Origin: Balneolaceae bacterium
GTDB lineage: Bacteria > Bacteroidota > Rhodothermia > Balneolales > Balneolaceae
Direction of reading: 5' to 3'
NCBI GenBank assembly: GCA_007134695.1
Contig: SLKI01000016.1
Coordinates: 1-64,000, forward strand
DNA: 64,000 nucleotides
This document shows positions 43,432 to 52,028 of this stretch, in pieces. A program made the translations under genes and the position numbers. Within the stretch, counting starts at the first letter, position 1, and each line of letters begins with the position of its first letter. The notes under the pieces are model-generated. The model was not told the origin of the DNA and did not search any database. It was given only the letters and a program-made list of their open reading frames with translations.

Positions 43432-45927
43432 TTATCTTTTCCCGCTGGAATGTGCCATCACCGCTTTCACCACCTCATCGGCCGATTGGGCACTTTTAAT
43501 CGCTTCCAGACCTTCCTTTGACTTTACCATTTTAACCACTTTATTCAACGTCTTGAGATGCTCATCAACACTCATAAAGCGGGGTGTGACAAGAATTAGC
43601 ACCACATGTGCCGGATTTGCCGCCAATTTCACTTTAATTCCTTTTCTGCAAACACCCAACATAAAAACCTGTTCATCGGTGATGGAAGCATGTGTTTCAA
43701 AGAGCACCACTCCGGGCATCACTTCCGGCGTATAATCCTGCGAATTTTCCAGCAGATTTCGCACCACACGTTCCGGTTCCACCTGTTCAAATGCCGGTTC
43801 TCCAGTAATGATCTTTTCGAGCACGGTTTCGATATCACTATCTCCAACATCCAGCTTGATGCGGTCTTTCTTCAGGATCTGCAAACCCTGCTGATATCCA
43901 ATTCCCTGGCCTGCCTCCTGCAGTACTTCGGATGAATAGATGGTGATAAAACTCAGCTCCGGATATTTCTGTGATATCACCCGGGGCAACCGGTCAAGAC
44001 CGGGGCGCCAGGAGAGGCACCCCTCTCTGGCGCTTACAAGCGCGAACAGGTCGTTTTCTTGCTGATTTCTGTCGAGCCAGGCCGGGAGTTCGGACCACAG
44101 GCTCAACGTCTGCCAATCGATCTCCAGTTCCGGTTTGACGGCTTCCACCCTCTCCATAATCGACTTTTTTCGCTCACCGGTTGTCAATACGACGACTACA
44201 CCTCCCATCTGCTCCGCCATCAGCTTCAGGGACCTTACGGTACCGGAAAAACCGATCTCAAGCTCTGCGAATGGCGGAATTGCAATCACCAGTCTTTCGA
44301 ATGTGTTGACCGGTTTCTCGATCTTGCAAACCATCACCATCTCGTCGACCAGCTCCAGCAGTTGATCCAGAATACTTCCGAATATCTTTCTGCGGGTCGA
44401 AATATCCCCATTCCAGCCAACAACCACATTGGAGATACGCTGCTCTTCGATCGCTCTGGCAATCCCCTTCGCCACATTAAGATCGACACGGGTGACCGGC
44501 GTTACCGACACATCAGCAGCTGCAGCATGGAGCACCGCATGACTCAGCATCTTTTCTCCCCTGGCAACGTTCGCTTCCACCTGTTTGCCATCTCTTGCTA
44601 CCGTAAGCGGATAGATTGGCTGGCCCGACTTCTCGTCGCGAACCATAAAAGCGATATCCATCAGGGCGTCCGAAGTTTCCGGGTTGGCCAGCGGTACCAG
44701 AATTCGCTGCGGAGCATCAGCCGGGCTATAGGGCTTCTCCTCCTCTTCGATTGCAACCTGGCGCCCGTAATTTTCGACCAGCCAGGGCCCCAGAAGGCAG
44801 GTGAAGAGGATCATGACAACCACCGCGTTCACCACGTCGGTTCCGAAAAACCCGAGATCATATCCGACCAGCGTCACAGCCAGTGTAGCAGCCGACTGTG
44901 GAGTGGTAAGTCCGTAGATGACCCACCCTTCCGCCCGGCTGTATTTGAACAGCCGTGTTGCCAATAGTGATGCCAGCCCTTTGCCGGTAAAGACTAGGAG
45001 TGTAAATGCGATCGCCATAAACCAGAGTCCCAGATCGAGTAAAACTGCAATATCGACCAGCATTCCGACCGATATCAGGAAAAAGGGGATAAAGAAGACA
45101 TTCCCCACAAATTGAATCCGGCTCATCAGGGTGCCGCTTTCCGGAACAAGCCGGTTCATCAGCAGACCAGCCATAAATGCACCGATAATGGGAGCCAGGC
45201 CCGCCAGGTCGGCCAGAAAGGCTGTAGAAAATAAAACCGCCACCATAAATATGAAGTCGACGTTGTTCTCGAATTTAACATTCCGAAAGAACCATCGGCC
45301 CAGCCTCGGCAGGATCAATATAGTTGCAGCGATAAAGATGGCGATCGAAGAGCCAAACCCGACCCAATAACCTGTCCCCTGGGCATCCCCGACGGTTCCT
45401 GCGATAACTGCTAACACCCCCAGTGAGAGGGTATCGGTGACGAGAGTTCCCCCCATCGACATGGTTACACCCGTATTTTTGGTAATCCCCAGCCGCTCTG
45501 CAATCGGATAGGCAAGCAGTGTGTGAGATCCCACAATTGCACCCAGAAGGAGTGAACTTTCGACGGAAAAATCGAACAGTTCGGTTCCGACAAAGTAGGC
45601 CCCGAGAGTCGGCAGCAGGAACGAGACAATTCCAAAACCGATGCTTCTCTCACGCAGTTTCTCAAAACGGTTCAGATCGATCGACAGCCCGGCCATAAAC
45701 ATCAGATAGAGCAGTCCCACCGTACCGAGTAACTCGATCGTGAAATCCCGTTCGATAAGCCCCAGGACACTTGGGCCGACAATCGTTCCGGAAAGGATCA
45801 GGCCGACGATCCCCGGAATTTTCATTCGCCTGAAGACCATCGGGGCCAACAGAATGATGAGCATCACCAGTGCAAAGATGAGCACCGGGTCATCAAATGG
45901 CAGTGATATTTGAAACCTGTCTTCCAT
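43432..45927 (-). CDS. CPA2-type cation:proton antiporter with Usp and PTS EIIA-like domains
   Basis: The 831-residue protein has about 12 membrane helices (about 15-400; GLILSGTIVGPSVLG, GGTLVTDTLSLGVLAV), a Usp-like region (about 410-560), a less clear central part (about 560-690) and a C-terminal PTS EIIA type 2-like domain (about 690-820). In the EIIA part the GVVLFETHAS segment aligns with GIAIPHGK of PtsN, placing Glu where the phosphorylated His should be. The ATG at 45927 avoids an upstream GTG (45969) with no Shine-Dalgarno. The pair of antiporters may balance Na+, K+ and pH under the control of nucleotides. Confidence 0.88.
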   Translation of the reverse strand: MEDRFQISLPFDDPVLIFALVMLIILLAPMVFRRMKIPGIVGLILSGTIVGPSVLGLIERDFTIELLGTVGLLYLMFMAGLSIDLNRFEKLRERSIGFGIVSFLLPTLGAYFVGTELFDFSVESSLLLGAIVGSHTLLAYPIAERLGITKNTGVTMSMGGTLVTDTLSLGVLAVIAGTVGDAQGTGYWVGFGSSIAIFIAATILILPRLGRWFFRNVKFENNVDFIFMVAVLFSTAFLADLAGLAPIIGAFMAGLLMNRLVPESGTLMSRIQFVGNVFFIPFFLISVGMLVDIAVLLDLGLWFMAIAFTLLVFTGKGLASLLATRLFKYSRAEGWVIYGLTTPQSAATLAVTLVGYDLGFFGTDVVNAVVVMILFTCLLGPWLVENYGRQVAIEEEEKPYSPADAPQRILVPLANPETSDALMDIAFMVRDEKSGQPIYPLTVARDGKQVEANVARGEKMLSHAVLHAAAADVSVTPVTRVDLNVAKGIARAIEEQRISNVVVGWNGDISTRRKIFGSILDQLLELVDEMVMVCKIEKPVNTFERLVIAIPPFAELEIGFSGTVRSLKLMAEQMGGVVVVLTTGERKKSIMERVEAVKPELEIDWQTLSLWSELPAWLDRNQQENDLFALVSAREGCLSWRPGLDRLPRVISQKYPELSFITIYSSEVLQEAGQGIGYQQGLQILKKDRIKLDVGDSDIETVLEKIITGEPAFEQVEPERVVRNLLENSQDYTPEVMPGVVLFETHASITDEQVFMLGVCRKGIKVKLAANPAHVVLILVTPRFMSVDEHLKTLNKVVKMVKSKEGLEAIKSAQSADEVVKAVMAHSSGKR

Positions 45928-46040
45928 CAAAGGATCTGAAAAAATGAAGGCTAAGGATACCCTATTCACAATAGAATTACCAGATACGCGAATGAATCTC
46001 TCTTATTTCAAACACTTTTCAATATCAAGATAAACTTTTT

Positions 46041-46048
46041 TACATTTG
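46041..46048 (+). promoter_or_regulatory. Possible Bacteroidota-type -7 element for the M28 peptidase gene
   Basis: TACATTTG matches TAnnTTTG. A TTTT run about 21 bases upstream is a poor -33 element. The distance to the gene is about 220 bases. Confidence 0.35.
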
Positions 46049-46152
46049 TGGGTCTATTCACATCTCGTTGAGTTACTTATTACTGAACCGTAAACTGGAG
46101 AATTATTTATGAATTCACGTCAAATTTCCGGCACACAGCATCGTTGATCAGT

Positions 46153-46186
46153 GTGTTTGGTTCAAACTCGTGTTTGGTTCAAACTC
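46153..46186. repeat. Perfect 17-bp tandem duplication in the M28 leader
   Basis: GTGTTTGGTTCAAACTC occurs at 46153-46169 and again at 46170-46186 without mismatch. Confidence 0.95.
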
Positions 46187-46266
46187 CGAATAGTTAAACC
46201 TTTGTCAGTTTCAGATTCCATACTTTTTCCAATTTTATCCCTCTTAATCACGAATAAAATCAGGCC

Positions 46267-47781
46267 ATGATACGCAGATCACTCTATTCACTGTTACTCA
46301 TATTATTTCTATCAACTTCGCTTTACGGACAATCCGATTCGGTCGAGAAGATCAAGGAGCTGGTACCACAATCCGATGTTGAAATGAAAATTTACTTTCT
46401 CGCCGCTGATGAGTTCAAAGGTCGGGATACAGGATCACCTCACATCGATATCGCCGGCCGCTATATCGCCACCTGGTTTATGACTAATGGCATCAAGCCG
46501 CTTCCCGGCCATGACAACTACTATCAACCCATTCCTTTTAACCAGATGCGAGTACCGGAGGATGGAACGGTTACACTTGGCGATTTGAGTTATTCCTACG
46601 GCAGTGAATTCATCATTCTGAATACACCGCGAGGTGAATTTGAGGGGCCGATTACCGTACTGGAGCACGGCATTGGAGAGGAGCTTGATGATGCGGATGT
46701 AGAGGGCAAAATCGTTGTAGTACGGCCGGGCGCCGAAGGCCAGGTGAATCCGCAACAGTGGTTTATGAGTGCTTCTCAGAAGAACCAGGCACTTCAGGAG
46801 ATGGGAGCACTGGCAGTTGTTGAGCTCTACGACAATCAGCAGCTCCCCTGGCAGGTACTTGTTAATTTCCTGAACCAGGACCGCCTGGAGATTGCCGATG
46901 AGGAGGAAGAGCTGGAAAGTGAGGAGGATATCCCGCATATCTGGATCAACAGTTCAACTGAGGACCTGCATTCAATCATTGCGGAGATGTCCGGTGCTGA
47001 CGGATCCATTTCTGTAACCGGAGCACCCGCAGAAAGAGTCTACAGCAACAATGTGATCGGTTACATTGAAGGAACCAATCCCGACTTGAGAGATGAATAT
47101 CTGATGCTTGGTGCCCACTACGATCATGTTGGAATTGATGAAAGCCGCGAAGGCAACTATATCTATAACGGAGCTCGGGACAACGCCGTCGGCACTGCCG
47201 GAATCATGCTGGCCGCCCGCTATCTGGCCCAGAATCCGCCGGAACGTTCTGTAATTTTTGCCGCCTGGACGGCCGAGGAGATGGGGCTGCTTGGAAGCGG
47301 CTATTTTGCAGATAACCCGATGGTTCCGCTTGATCAGATCGTCTACAAACTGAATATCGACGGCGCCGGATATAACGATACCACCAAAGTGATGGTGATC
47401 GGCCTGGAGCGAACCGAAGCAGCAGACGATCTGAAATCAGCCGCTGAAGCCTTCGGCCTTGAAGCGATCCCCGACCCGGTACCAGAACAGAATCTTTTTA
47501 ACCGTTCGGATAACGCCAGTTTTGCACGAAAAGGAATTCCAGCCCCGACATATAGTCTCGGGATGACCGATTTTGATGAGGAGATCAATCGATATTATCA
47601 TACCGTGGAAGATGAGCCGCATACGCTCGATTATCCATACATCACCCGTTATCTGCGATCATTCCTTCTTGCTGCCGAGAAGATAGCAAATGCACCGGTT
47701 GCTCCTTTCTGGAGTGATGGAGATCCATTCAAACAACTGGGCCTTGAGCTGTATGGCAGGGAGGTTGAAGTAGAGAGATAA
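46267..47781 (+). CDS. M28 family secreted aminopeptidase with PA domain
   Basis: The 504-residue protein has a signal peptide (about 1-20), a protease-associated insert (about 120-240) and an M28 zinc-peptidase core. Metal ligands and catalytic residues are visible as GAHYDHVGID (His), GARDNAVGTAG (Asp), WTAEEMGLLGS (Glu pair), NIDGAG (Asp) and YYHTVEDEPHT (His). It should cleave N-terminal residues in the periplasm or outside. Its leader is long and holds a tandem duplication and a short upstream frame. lysA follows after 77 bases. Confidence 0.93.
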   Translation: MIRRSLYSLLLILFLSTSLYGQSDSVEKIKELVPQSDVEMKIYFLAADEFKGRDTGSPHIDIAGRYIATWFMTNGIKPLPGHDNYYQPIPFNQMRVPEDGTVTLGDLSYSYGSEFIILNTPRGEFEGPITVLEHGIGEELDDADVEGKIVVVRPGAEGQVNPQQWFMSASQKNQALQEMGALAVVELYDNQQLPWQVLVNFLNQDRLEIADEEEELESEEDIPHIWINSSTEDLHSIIAEMSGADGSISVTGAPAERVYSNNVIGYIEGTNPDLRDEYLMLGAHYDHVGIDESREGNYIYNGARDNAVGTAGIMLAARYLAQNPPERSVIFAAWTAEEMGLLGSGYFADNPMVPLDQIVYKLNIDGAGYNDTTKVMVIGLERTEAADDLKSAAEAFGLEAIPDPVPEQNLFNRSDNASFARKGIPAPTYSLGMTDFDEEINRYYHTVEDEPHTLDYPYITRYLRSFLLAAEKIANAPVAPFWSDGDPFKQLGLELYGREVEVER

Positions 47782-47858
47782 CCTCCCCGGCCTGTTTTGG
47801 GGAGATCTCCGGTTCGAGCAGTTACTTCCGAAGGGCCGGGATCTTAATATGAAATTAG

Positions 47859-49013
47859 ATGTTCGACAAGAATCTGGTCCGTCAGTTCCGCGAACTGAAG
47901 ACACCGTTTTACTACTACGATCTTGACCTGATCGCTGAAACGCTCGACGAAATCAATAAACATGCGTTTTCACGAGGGTTTCACGTCCATTTTGCACTAA
48001 AGGCCAATAACAACGACCCGATATTGCAAATGATGCAGAAGGCGGGGCTGGGTGCTGACTGTGTAAGTGGCGAGGAGATCGAAAAAGCTGTGGGAGCCGG
48101 ATTTGACCCGTCAAAGATCGCTTTTGCCGGAGTCGGCAAGAGCGACCCTGAGATGGAGACCGGACTCAGAAACGATATCTTTTCGTTTAATTGTGAATCG
48201 GCACAAGAGTTGGAGGCTTTGAATGAGCTGGCCGGAAAACTTGGAAAACAAGCCCGCATCGCACTTCGCATCAACCCCAACCTGGAGGCCGGTACTCACA
48301 GATACATAACGACCGGAACGGATGATAACAAGTTCGGCATCCCGAGCGAATTCCTGCCCGGAATTCTCGATTCCCTGGACCGATTCAAAAATTTGAAATT
48401 GACGGGTATGCACGTTCACATCGGCTCTCAGATCGAAAACTTCAAGGTTTTTGAAGCGATGTGCGGCCGCATCAATAATCTTAAATCGTTCTTTACCGAA
48501 CGAGGTTTCAAATTACAACATATTAATGTCGGAGGAGGGTTCGGCATCTGCTACAATGCACCGGATCACCACCCGATTCCCGATTTTAAAAATTATTTTG
48601 AACTGTTCGACCAACATCTCGAGAGAGATCGTGGAGAAGAGATCCACTTCGAGCTCGGCCGAAGCCTGGTAGGCCAATCCGGGTCTTTGATCTCAAAAGT
48701 TCTCTTCACTAAACAGGGCCGCAATACCCATTTTGCAATTATCGATGCCGGAATGACAGAGCTGATACGCCCGGCACTTTATCAAGCCAGGCATCATATC
48801 GAAGTGTTGACCAGCAACCGGCCGAACCGGACGTACACCGTTGCCGGGCCAATTTGTGAAACTGCCGACACTTTTAGAACCGGTATTTCCATGCCGGAAG
48901 TCAAACGCGGTGATCTATTGGCAATACGCAGCTGTGGTGCCTACGGCCAGGTCATGAGCAGTGATTACAATCTCAGAGAGCGGGCCAAAGCATATTACTC
49001 CAGTGATTTTTGA
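47859..49013 (+). CDS. lysA: Diaminopimelate decarboxylase (LysA)
   Basis: The 384-residue PLP enzyme converts meso-diaminopimelate to lysine. It has the PLP-lysine motif FALKANNNDPIL (Lys near residue 46), HVHIGSQI, the HINVGGGFG region, and the dimer-interface GPICETADTF and CGAYGQVMSS segments of fold-type III decarboxylases. The length is slightly short for LysA, ending soon after the Tyr-containing segment. No other lysine gene is nearby. Confidence 0.93.
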   Translation: MFDKNLVRQFRELKTPFYYYDLDLIAETLDEINKHAFSRGFHVHFALKANNNDPILQMMQKAGLGADCVSGEEIEKAVGAGFDPSKIAFAGVGKSDPEMETGLRNDIFSFNCESAQELEALNELAGKLGKQARIALRINPNLEAGTHRYITTGTDDNKFGIPSEFLPGILDSLDRFKNLKLTGMHVHIGSQIENFKVFEAMCGRINNLKSFFTERGFKLQHINVGGGFGICYNAPDHHPIPDFKNYFELFDQHLERDRGEEIHFELGRSLVGQSGSLISKVLFTKQGRNTHFAIIDAGMTELIRPALYQARHHIEVLTSNRPNRTYTVAGPICETADTFRTGISMPEVKRGDLLAIRSCGAYGQVMSSDYNLRERAKAYYSSDF

Positions 49014-49109
49014 TCATCGCTATACGGGCTCGATTTAATGCTCGAGGCATGGCTAATTGCTTCGAAGTCCCGATTTTTTCGAAACCCTGACCGATGCTCA
49101 ATCCCTGTT

Positions 49110-50390
49110 TCAGTTCTCGAAATCTCCGATCACTGCTTCAGAAGATTTTCTTTCACTCTGAAGCCGCTCGGCAACCCCTTCCGTCTCCCGCATCACCCGT
49201 AACACATTCAATCCGGCGATCTTTTTGAGGTCTTCTTCGGAGTAACCTCTGGCAAGCAGTTCGGCAAACAGGTCGGGGTAGGTTGTGACATCTTCCAGGC
49301 CGACGGGCAGCGTGGCAATTCCGTCATAGTCACCTCCGATTCCGATATAATCGACGCCGATCCGGTCGCGGATGTGGTCGATGTGGTCGGCAACCTGCTC
49401 AAGTGTGGCCTGCGGCCTGGGATTCTCTTCATCCCAGCGAGCCAATCCTTCGGTGACTCTGTCCGGTTGCCCTACATGGAGTGATTCGAGTTGCGCCCGT
49501 TTTGCATTCCGTTTTGCGATGTGCTGACGCAACTCTTCAGAAACAAATGAAGTTACATAGGTCACCATCACCACACCGTTGTTCTCTCTGACCAGGTCCA
49601 GGACATCATCTGGAACATTTCTTGGATGATCGTTCAGGCCTCTGGCCGATGAGTGAGAAAAGATTACCGGCGCCTCGGTAACCCGAAGTGCATCCCGCAT
49701 GGTTTGCGGGGCGACGTGGGAGAGGTCGACCAACATGCCGAGCCGATTCATCTCACGGATCACCTCCTCACCAAATCCGGAGAGGCCGTCATGCATCGGG
49801 TCGTCGGTCGACGCGTCGGCCCAGTCGAGCGTCCGCGAATGAGTGATCGTCATATATCGGGCACCTAAATTGTAGAACTGTCGGAGTACACCCAATGAAT
49901 TTCCGATCGAGTGACCGCCTTCCATTCCGATCAATGACGCGATCTTGCCATCGGCAAAAATTCTCTCAACATCGTCGGCCGTAAGAGCCAATTCAAAATG
50001 GTCAGGGTAGTTTTCAATCATCCTGTAGACAAAATCGACTTGTTCCATCGTCGCCTGTACCGCTTCGGCTTCCGGCTGATTTGCCGGCACATAGACACTC
50101 CAGAACTGTCCTCCAACACGTCCTTCCCTCAAACGGGGAATGTCGGTATGCATGGGACGGTCCAGTTCACGGGTATTCATCAGGTCGATTTCAGAAAACT
50201 TGTAGTCTGCCCGCATTCGATACTGCCAGGGAACATCGTTATGTCCGTCGATAAGCGGTACCTGTTCCAGGATTTCAATCGCCTGCTGGCGATACTGTTC
50301 ACGGTCTGCCGATTGAGAAACAGCTGTCTCAAAAACCAGAAACATTACAGATAATAACAGAAGGGTCGATTTGAAGAATGATTTGATCAT
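49110..50390 (-). CDS. Membrane dipeptidase-type (M19) renal dipeptidase homologue, secreted
   Basis: The 426-residue protein has a signal peptide (MIKSFFKSTLLLLSVMFLVF) and the M19 zinc site: DGHNDVPWQYR (HxD), MEGGHSIGNSL (bridging Glu), DLSHVAPQTM and FSHSSARGL (His ligands), and GGDYDGI. Such enzymes split dipeptides, including those with D-residues, outside the cytoplasm. The ATG at 50390 is set by the signal peptide. It follows the BNR lipoprotein gene by 28 bases on the same strand. Its end shows weak direct repeats. Confidence 0.94.
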   Translation of the reverse strand: MIKSFFKSTLLLLSVMFLVFETAVSQSADREQYRQQAIEILEQVPLIDGHNDVPWQYRMRADYKFSEIDLMNTRELDRPMHTDIPRLREGRVGGQFWSVYVPANQPEAEAVQATMEQVDFVYRMIENYPDHFELALTADDVERIFADGKIASLIGMEGGHSIGNSLGVLRQFYNLGARYMTITHSRTLDWADASTDDPMHDGLSGFGEEVIREMNRLGMLVDLSHVAPQTMRDALRVTEAPVIFSHSSARGLNDHPRNVPDDVLDLVRENNGVVMVTYVTSFVSEELRQHIAKRNAKRAQLESLHVGQPDRVTEGLARWDEENPRPQATLEQVADHIDHIRDRIGVDYIGIGGDYDGIATLPVGLEDVTTYPDLFAELLARGYSEEDLKKIAGLNVLRVMRETEGVAERLQSERKSSEAVIGDFEN

Positions 50391-50418
50391 GAGTTGAGTA
50401 AGTGTTTGTGAATAGATA

Positions 50419-51675
50419 TTAAGATTCTTCGGCCGGAAACCTATCGTCATTTTCATATCGATAGAGAGCGGTCCGGATTCGGGTATGCGGTTCCGTCTGA
50501 GTATAGGCCAGAACCAGACCTTCACTGGTAGCTGCTATTCTCGGAAATCCGCTGGAACGGCCTACATCCGTACTGCCTATGTAGATCGGTTCGGTGAGAT
50601 GGCGGCCATCCCCCAGCTTCTGAAGATAGATGCGCGCCATCGATCCATCCTGTTCTTTCCAGACTGCATAAAAACCGTTCTCCGGAGATGCCACAACATC
50701 TACCCTGCCGATCACCCGGTGTGTGCCCAGGCGGATAGGGTCGCTGAACGACTCCCCGCCATCGGTCGAAAATGATGCTTTCACCTGTTTGTTTTCGCCG
50801 GCTTCGGTATACCAGACCACCGCAATCTCATTGCCGGAAACTGCAACTCGAGGACCGTTTACGGGACAGGCTGCGATCTCCCAGCCGTCGTCATGGATTG
50901 AGGCGGGCTCGGACCAGCGATTGGTTTCCAGGTCGTAAATGACGTAAGAGATATCACGAATTTCATGTTCGTTTCGGTCTCGATAAACGGCGATCGCTCC
51001 CCCATCAATCATTGCCAGATCGGTCTGGCAACAGTCACATACTGCCTCATCGACCACCCGCTTGAACTCAATACTGCCATCTGCCCCAACGATTGCCGAC
51101 CTGAGCGTCATCGCCAGTTCCAGGTCAAAATATTGATCGTGTCCTCTGCTGTGCGTGTGACGGCCGTCCAGCCAGATGGCCAGTACCCGATCCGGACTCA
51201 GCGGTTTCATGGAGACGAAACCGTGTTCAGTCGGTGTTCCGTCCAGGTGCGGGGTGATGTGTGTCCAGCGCTCACCGTCACGTCCGGGAAAGGCGATCTG
51301 AACATTATAAGCGTAAGGGCCGCCTTCGATCTTCTTCAGCCAGTGTAGAGCCGTTACCTCTCCTTCCATAGCCACCACCGAAGGGAAGTCGGCCCAATTG
51401 GCAAAAAAGTCGGTGCCGACATGAACTGTCTGCGGCGGGTCCCACCGGCCATCTTTGTATTCGCTAAAAGCGAGTGCATAAAACTCCTCATCAATACGCG
51501 ATAACCAGCTCATAAACAAACTTCCGTCATCTGTGTAATGAAGACTCGGATACCGGCTGCCGCTCTGAGTCGGGTTGCCAAAATCGAATTCAATCACCGG
51601 GCGCTGCTTCTCCTCGGTACAAGCCGCCATCACAAGCAGTGACAAAATTGCTGAAAACAGTATCTGTTTATTCAT
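50419..51675 (-). CDS. BNR/sialidase-like repeat lipoprotein
   Basis: The 418-residue protein has a lipoprotein signal (lipobox MAAC, Cys near residue 19) and then beta-propeller-like repeats with at least one clear Asp-box (FSTDGGESFSDP, near residue 290). Such folds occur in sialidases but also in many non-enzymatic proteins; the arginine triad of true sialidases is not evident, so an enzymatic role is doubtful. It is probably anchored to the outer membrane. It is upstream of the M19 dipeptidase gene and may be cotranscribed. Confidence 0.8.
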   Translation of the reverse strand: MNKQILFSAILSLLVMAACTEEKQRPVIEFDFGNPTQSGSRYPSLHYTDDGSLFMSWLSRIDEEFYALAFSEYKDGRWDPPQTVHVGTDFFANWADFPSVVAMEGEVTALHWLKKIEGGPYAYNVQIAFPGRDGERWTHITPHLDGTPTEHGFVSMKPLSPDRVLAIWLDGRHTHSRGHDQYFDLELAMTLRSAIVGADGSIEFKRVVDEAVCDCCQTDLAMIDGGAIAVYRDRNEHEIRDISYVIYDLETNRWSEPASIHDDGWEIAACPVNGPRVAVSGNEIAVVWYTEAGENKQVKASFSTDGGESFSDPIRLGTHRVIGRVDVVASPENGFYAVWKEQDGSMARIYLQKLGDGRHLTEPIYIGSTDVGRSSGFPRIAATSEGLVLAYTQTEPHTRIRTALYRYENDDRFPAEES

Positions 51676-51766
51676 CCTTGAAATATAAGATTCATCATTC
51701 CATTAACCTACATATTAGATTCCGATCAGTCCAACTCCATTATTAGCCTTCCATCACAAATCCCCT

Positions 51767-51774
51767 TATTTTTG
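51767..51774 (+). promoter_or_regulatory. Possible Bacteroidota-type -7 element for gltX
   Basis: TATTTTTG fits TAnnTTTG. The leader would be about 250 bases and include the direct repeats. No clear -33 element. Confidence 0.3.
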
Positions 51775-51890
51775 GGTTTTGCCGAATGTCCGGATCTACA
51801 GACCGGCGATCGGATTTCAATGTCACTGGCCGGCTGCCGGCGGCAAAAAACCAGTGTCAATACCAATACTCAGCTGCCGGCGGACAGTAA

Positions 51891-51934
51891 TCGATGGCAA
51901 GTGACATGCATCATTCGATGGCAAGTGACATGCA
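51891..51934. repeat. Perfect 20-bp direct repeat with 24-bp period in the gltX leader
   Basis: TCGATGGCAAGTGACATGCA occurs at 51891-51910 and 51915-51934, separated by TCAT. Confidence 0.95.
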
Positions 51935-52028
51935 CCCGGCTGCATCAAGCTGAAAATAATAAACTAAACCAGATATTGATATCGATTTCCGGTTCTTCTG
52001 CTGAGAACCACCTCAAAACCCCTTCAAT

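Larger units (their letters stand above)
45928..46266. other. Intergenic region before the M28 peptidase gene (339 bp)
   Basis: It lies between divergent genes. It contains a TAnnTTTG match (TACATTTG, 46041-46048), a 12-codon frame with a GGAG ribosome site (46109-46147), and a perfect 17-bp tandem duplication (46153-46186). Transcription from the candidate promoter would give a leader of roughly 210 bases. Confidence 0.5.
51676..52028. other. Intergenic region before gltX (353 bp) with repeats
   Basis: A gap between divergent genes. It contains a TAnnTTTG match (TATTTTTG, 51767-51774), a 20-bp perfect direct repeat (51891-51910 and 51915-51934), and a pair of CTGCCGGCGG elements near 51834 and 51873. 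An 86-codon frame across it translates the repeats and has no protein-like character. Confidence 0.5.

Noticed and set aside
44059-44967. 302-codon frame antisense to the second antiporter.
   Set aside because: Same reason: a mirror frame of a long real gene with no recognisable motif.
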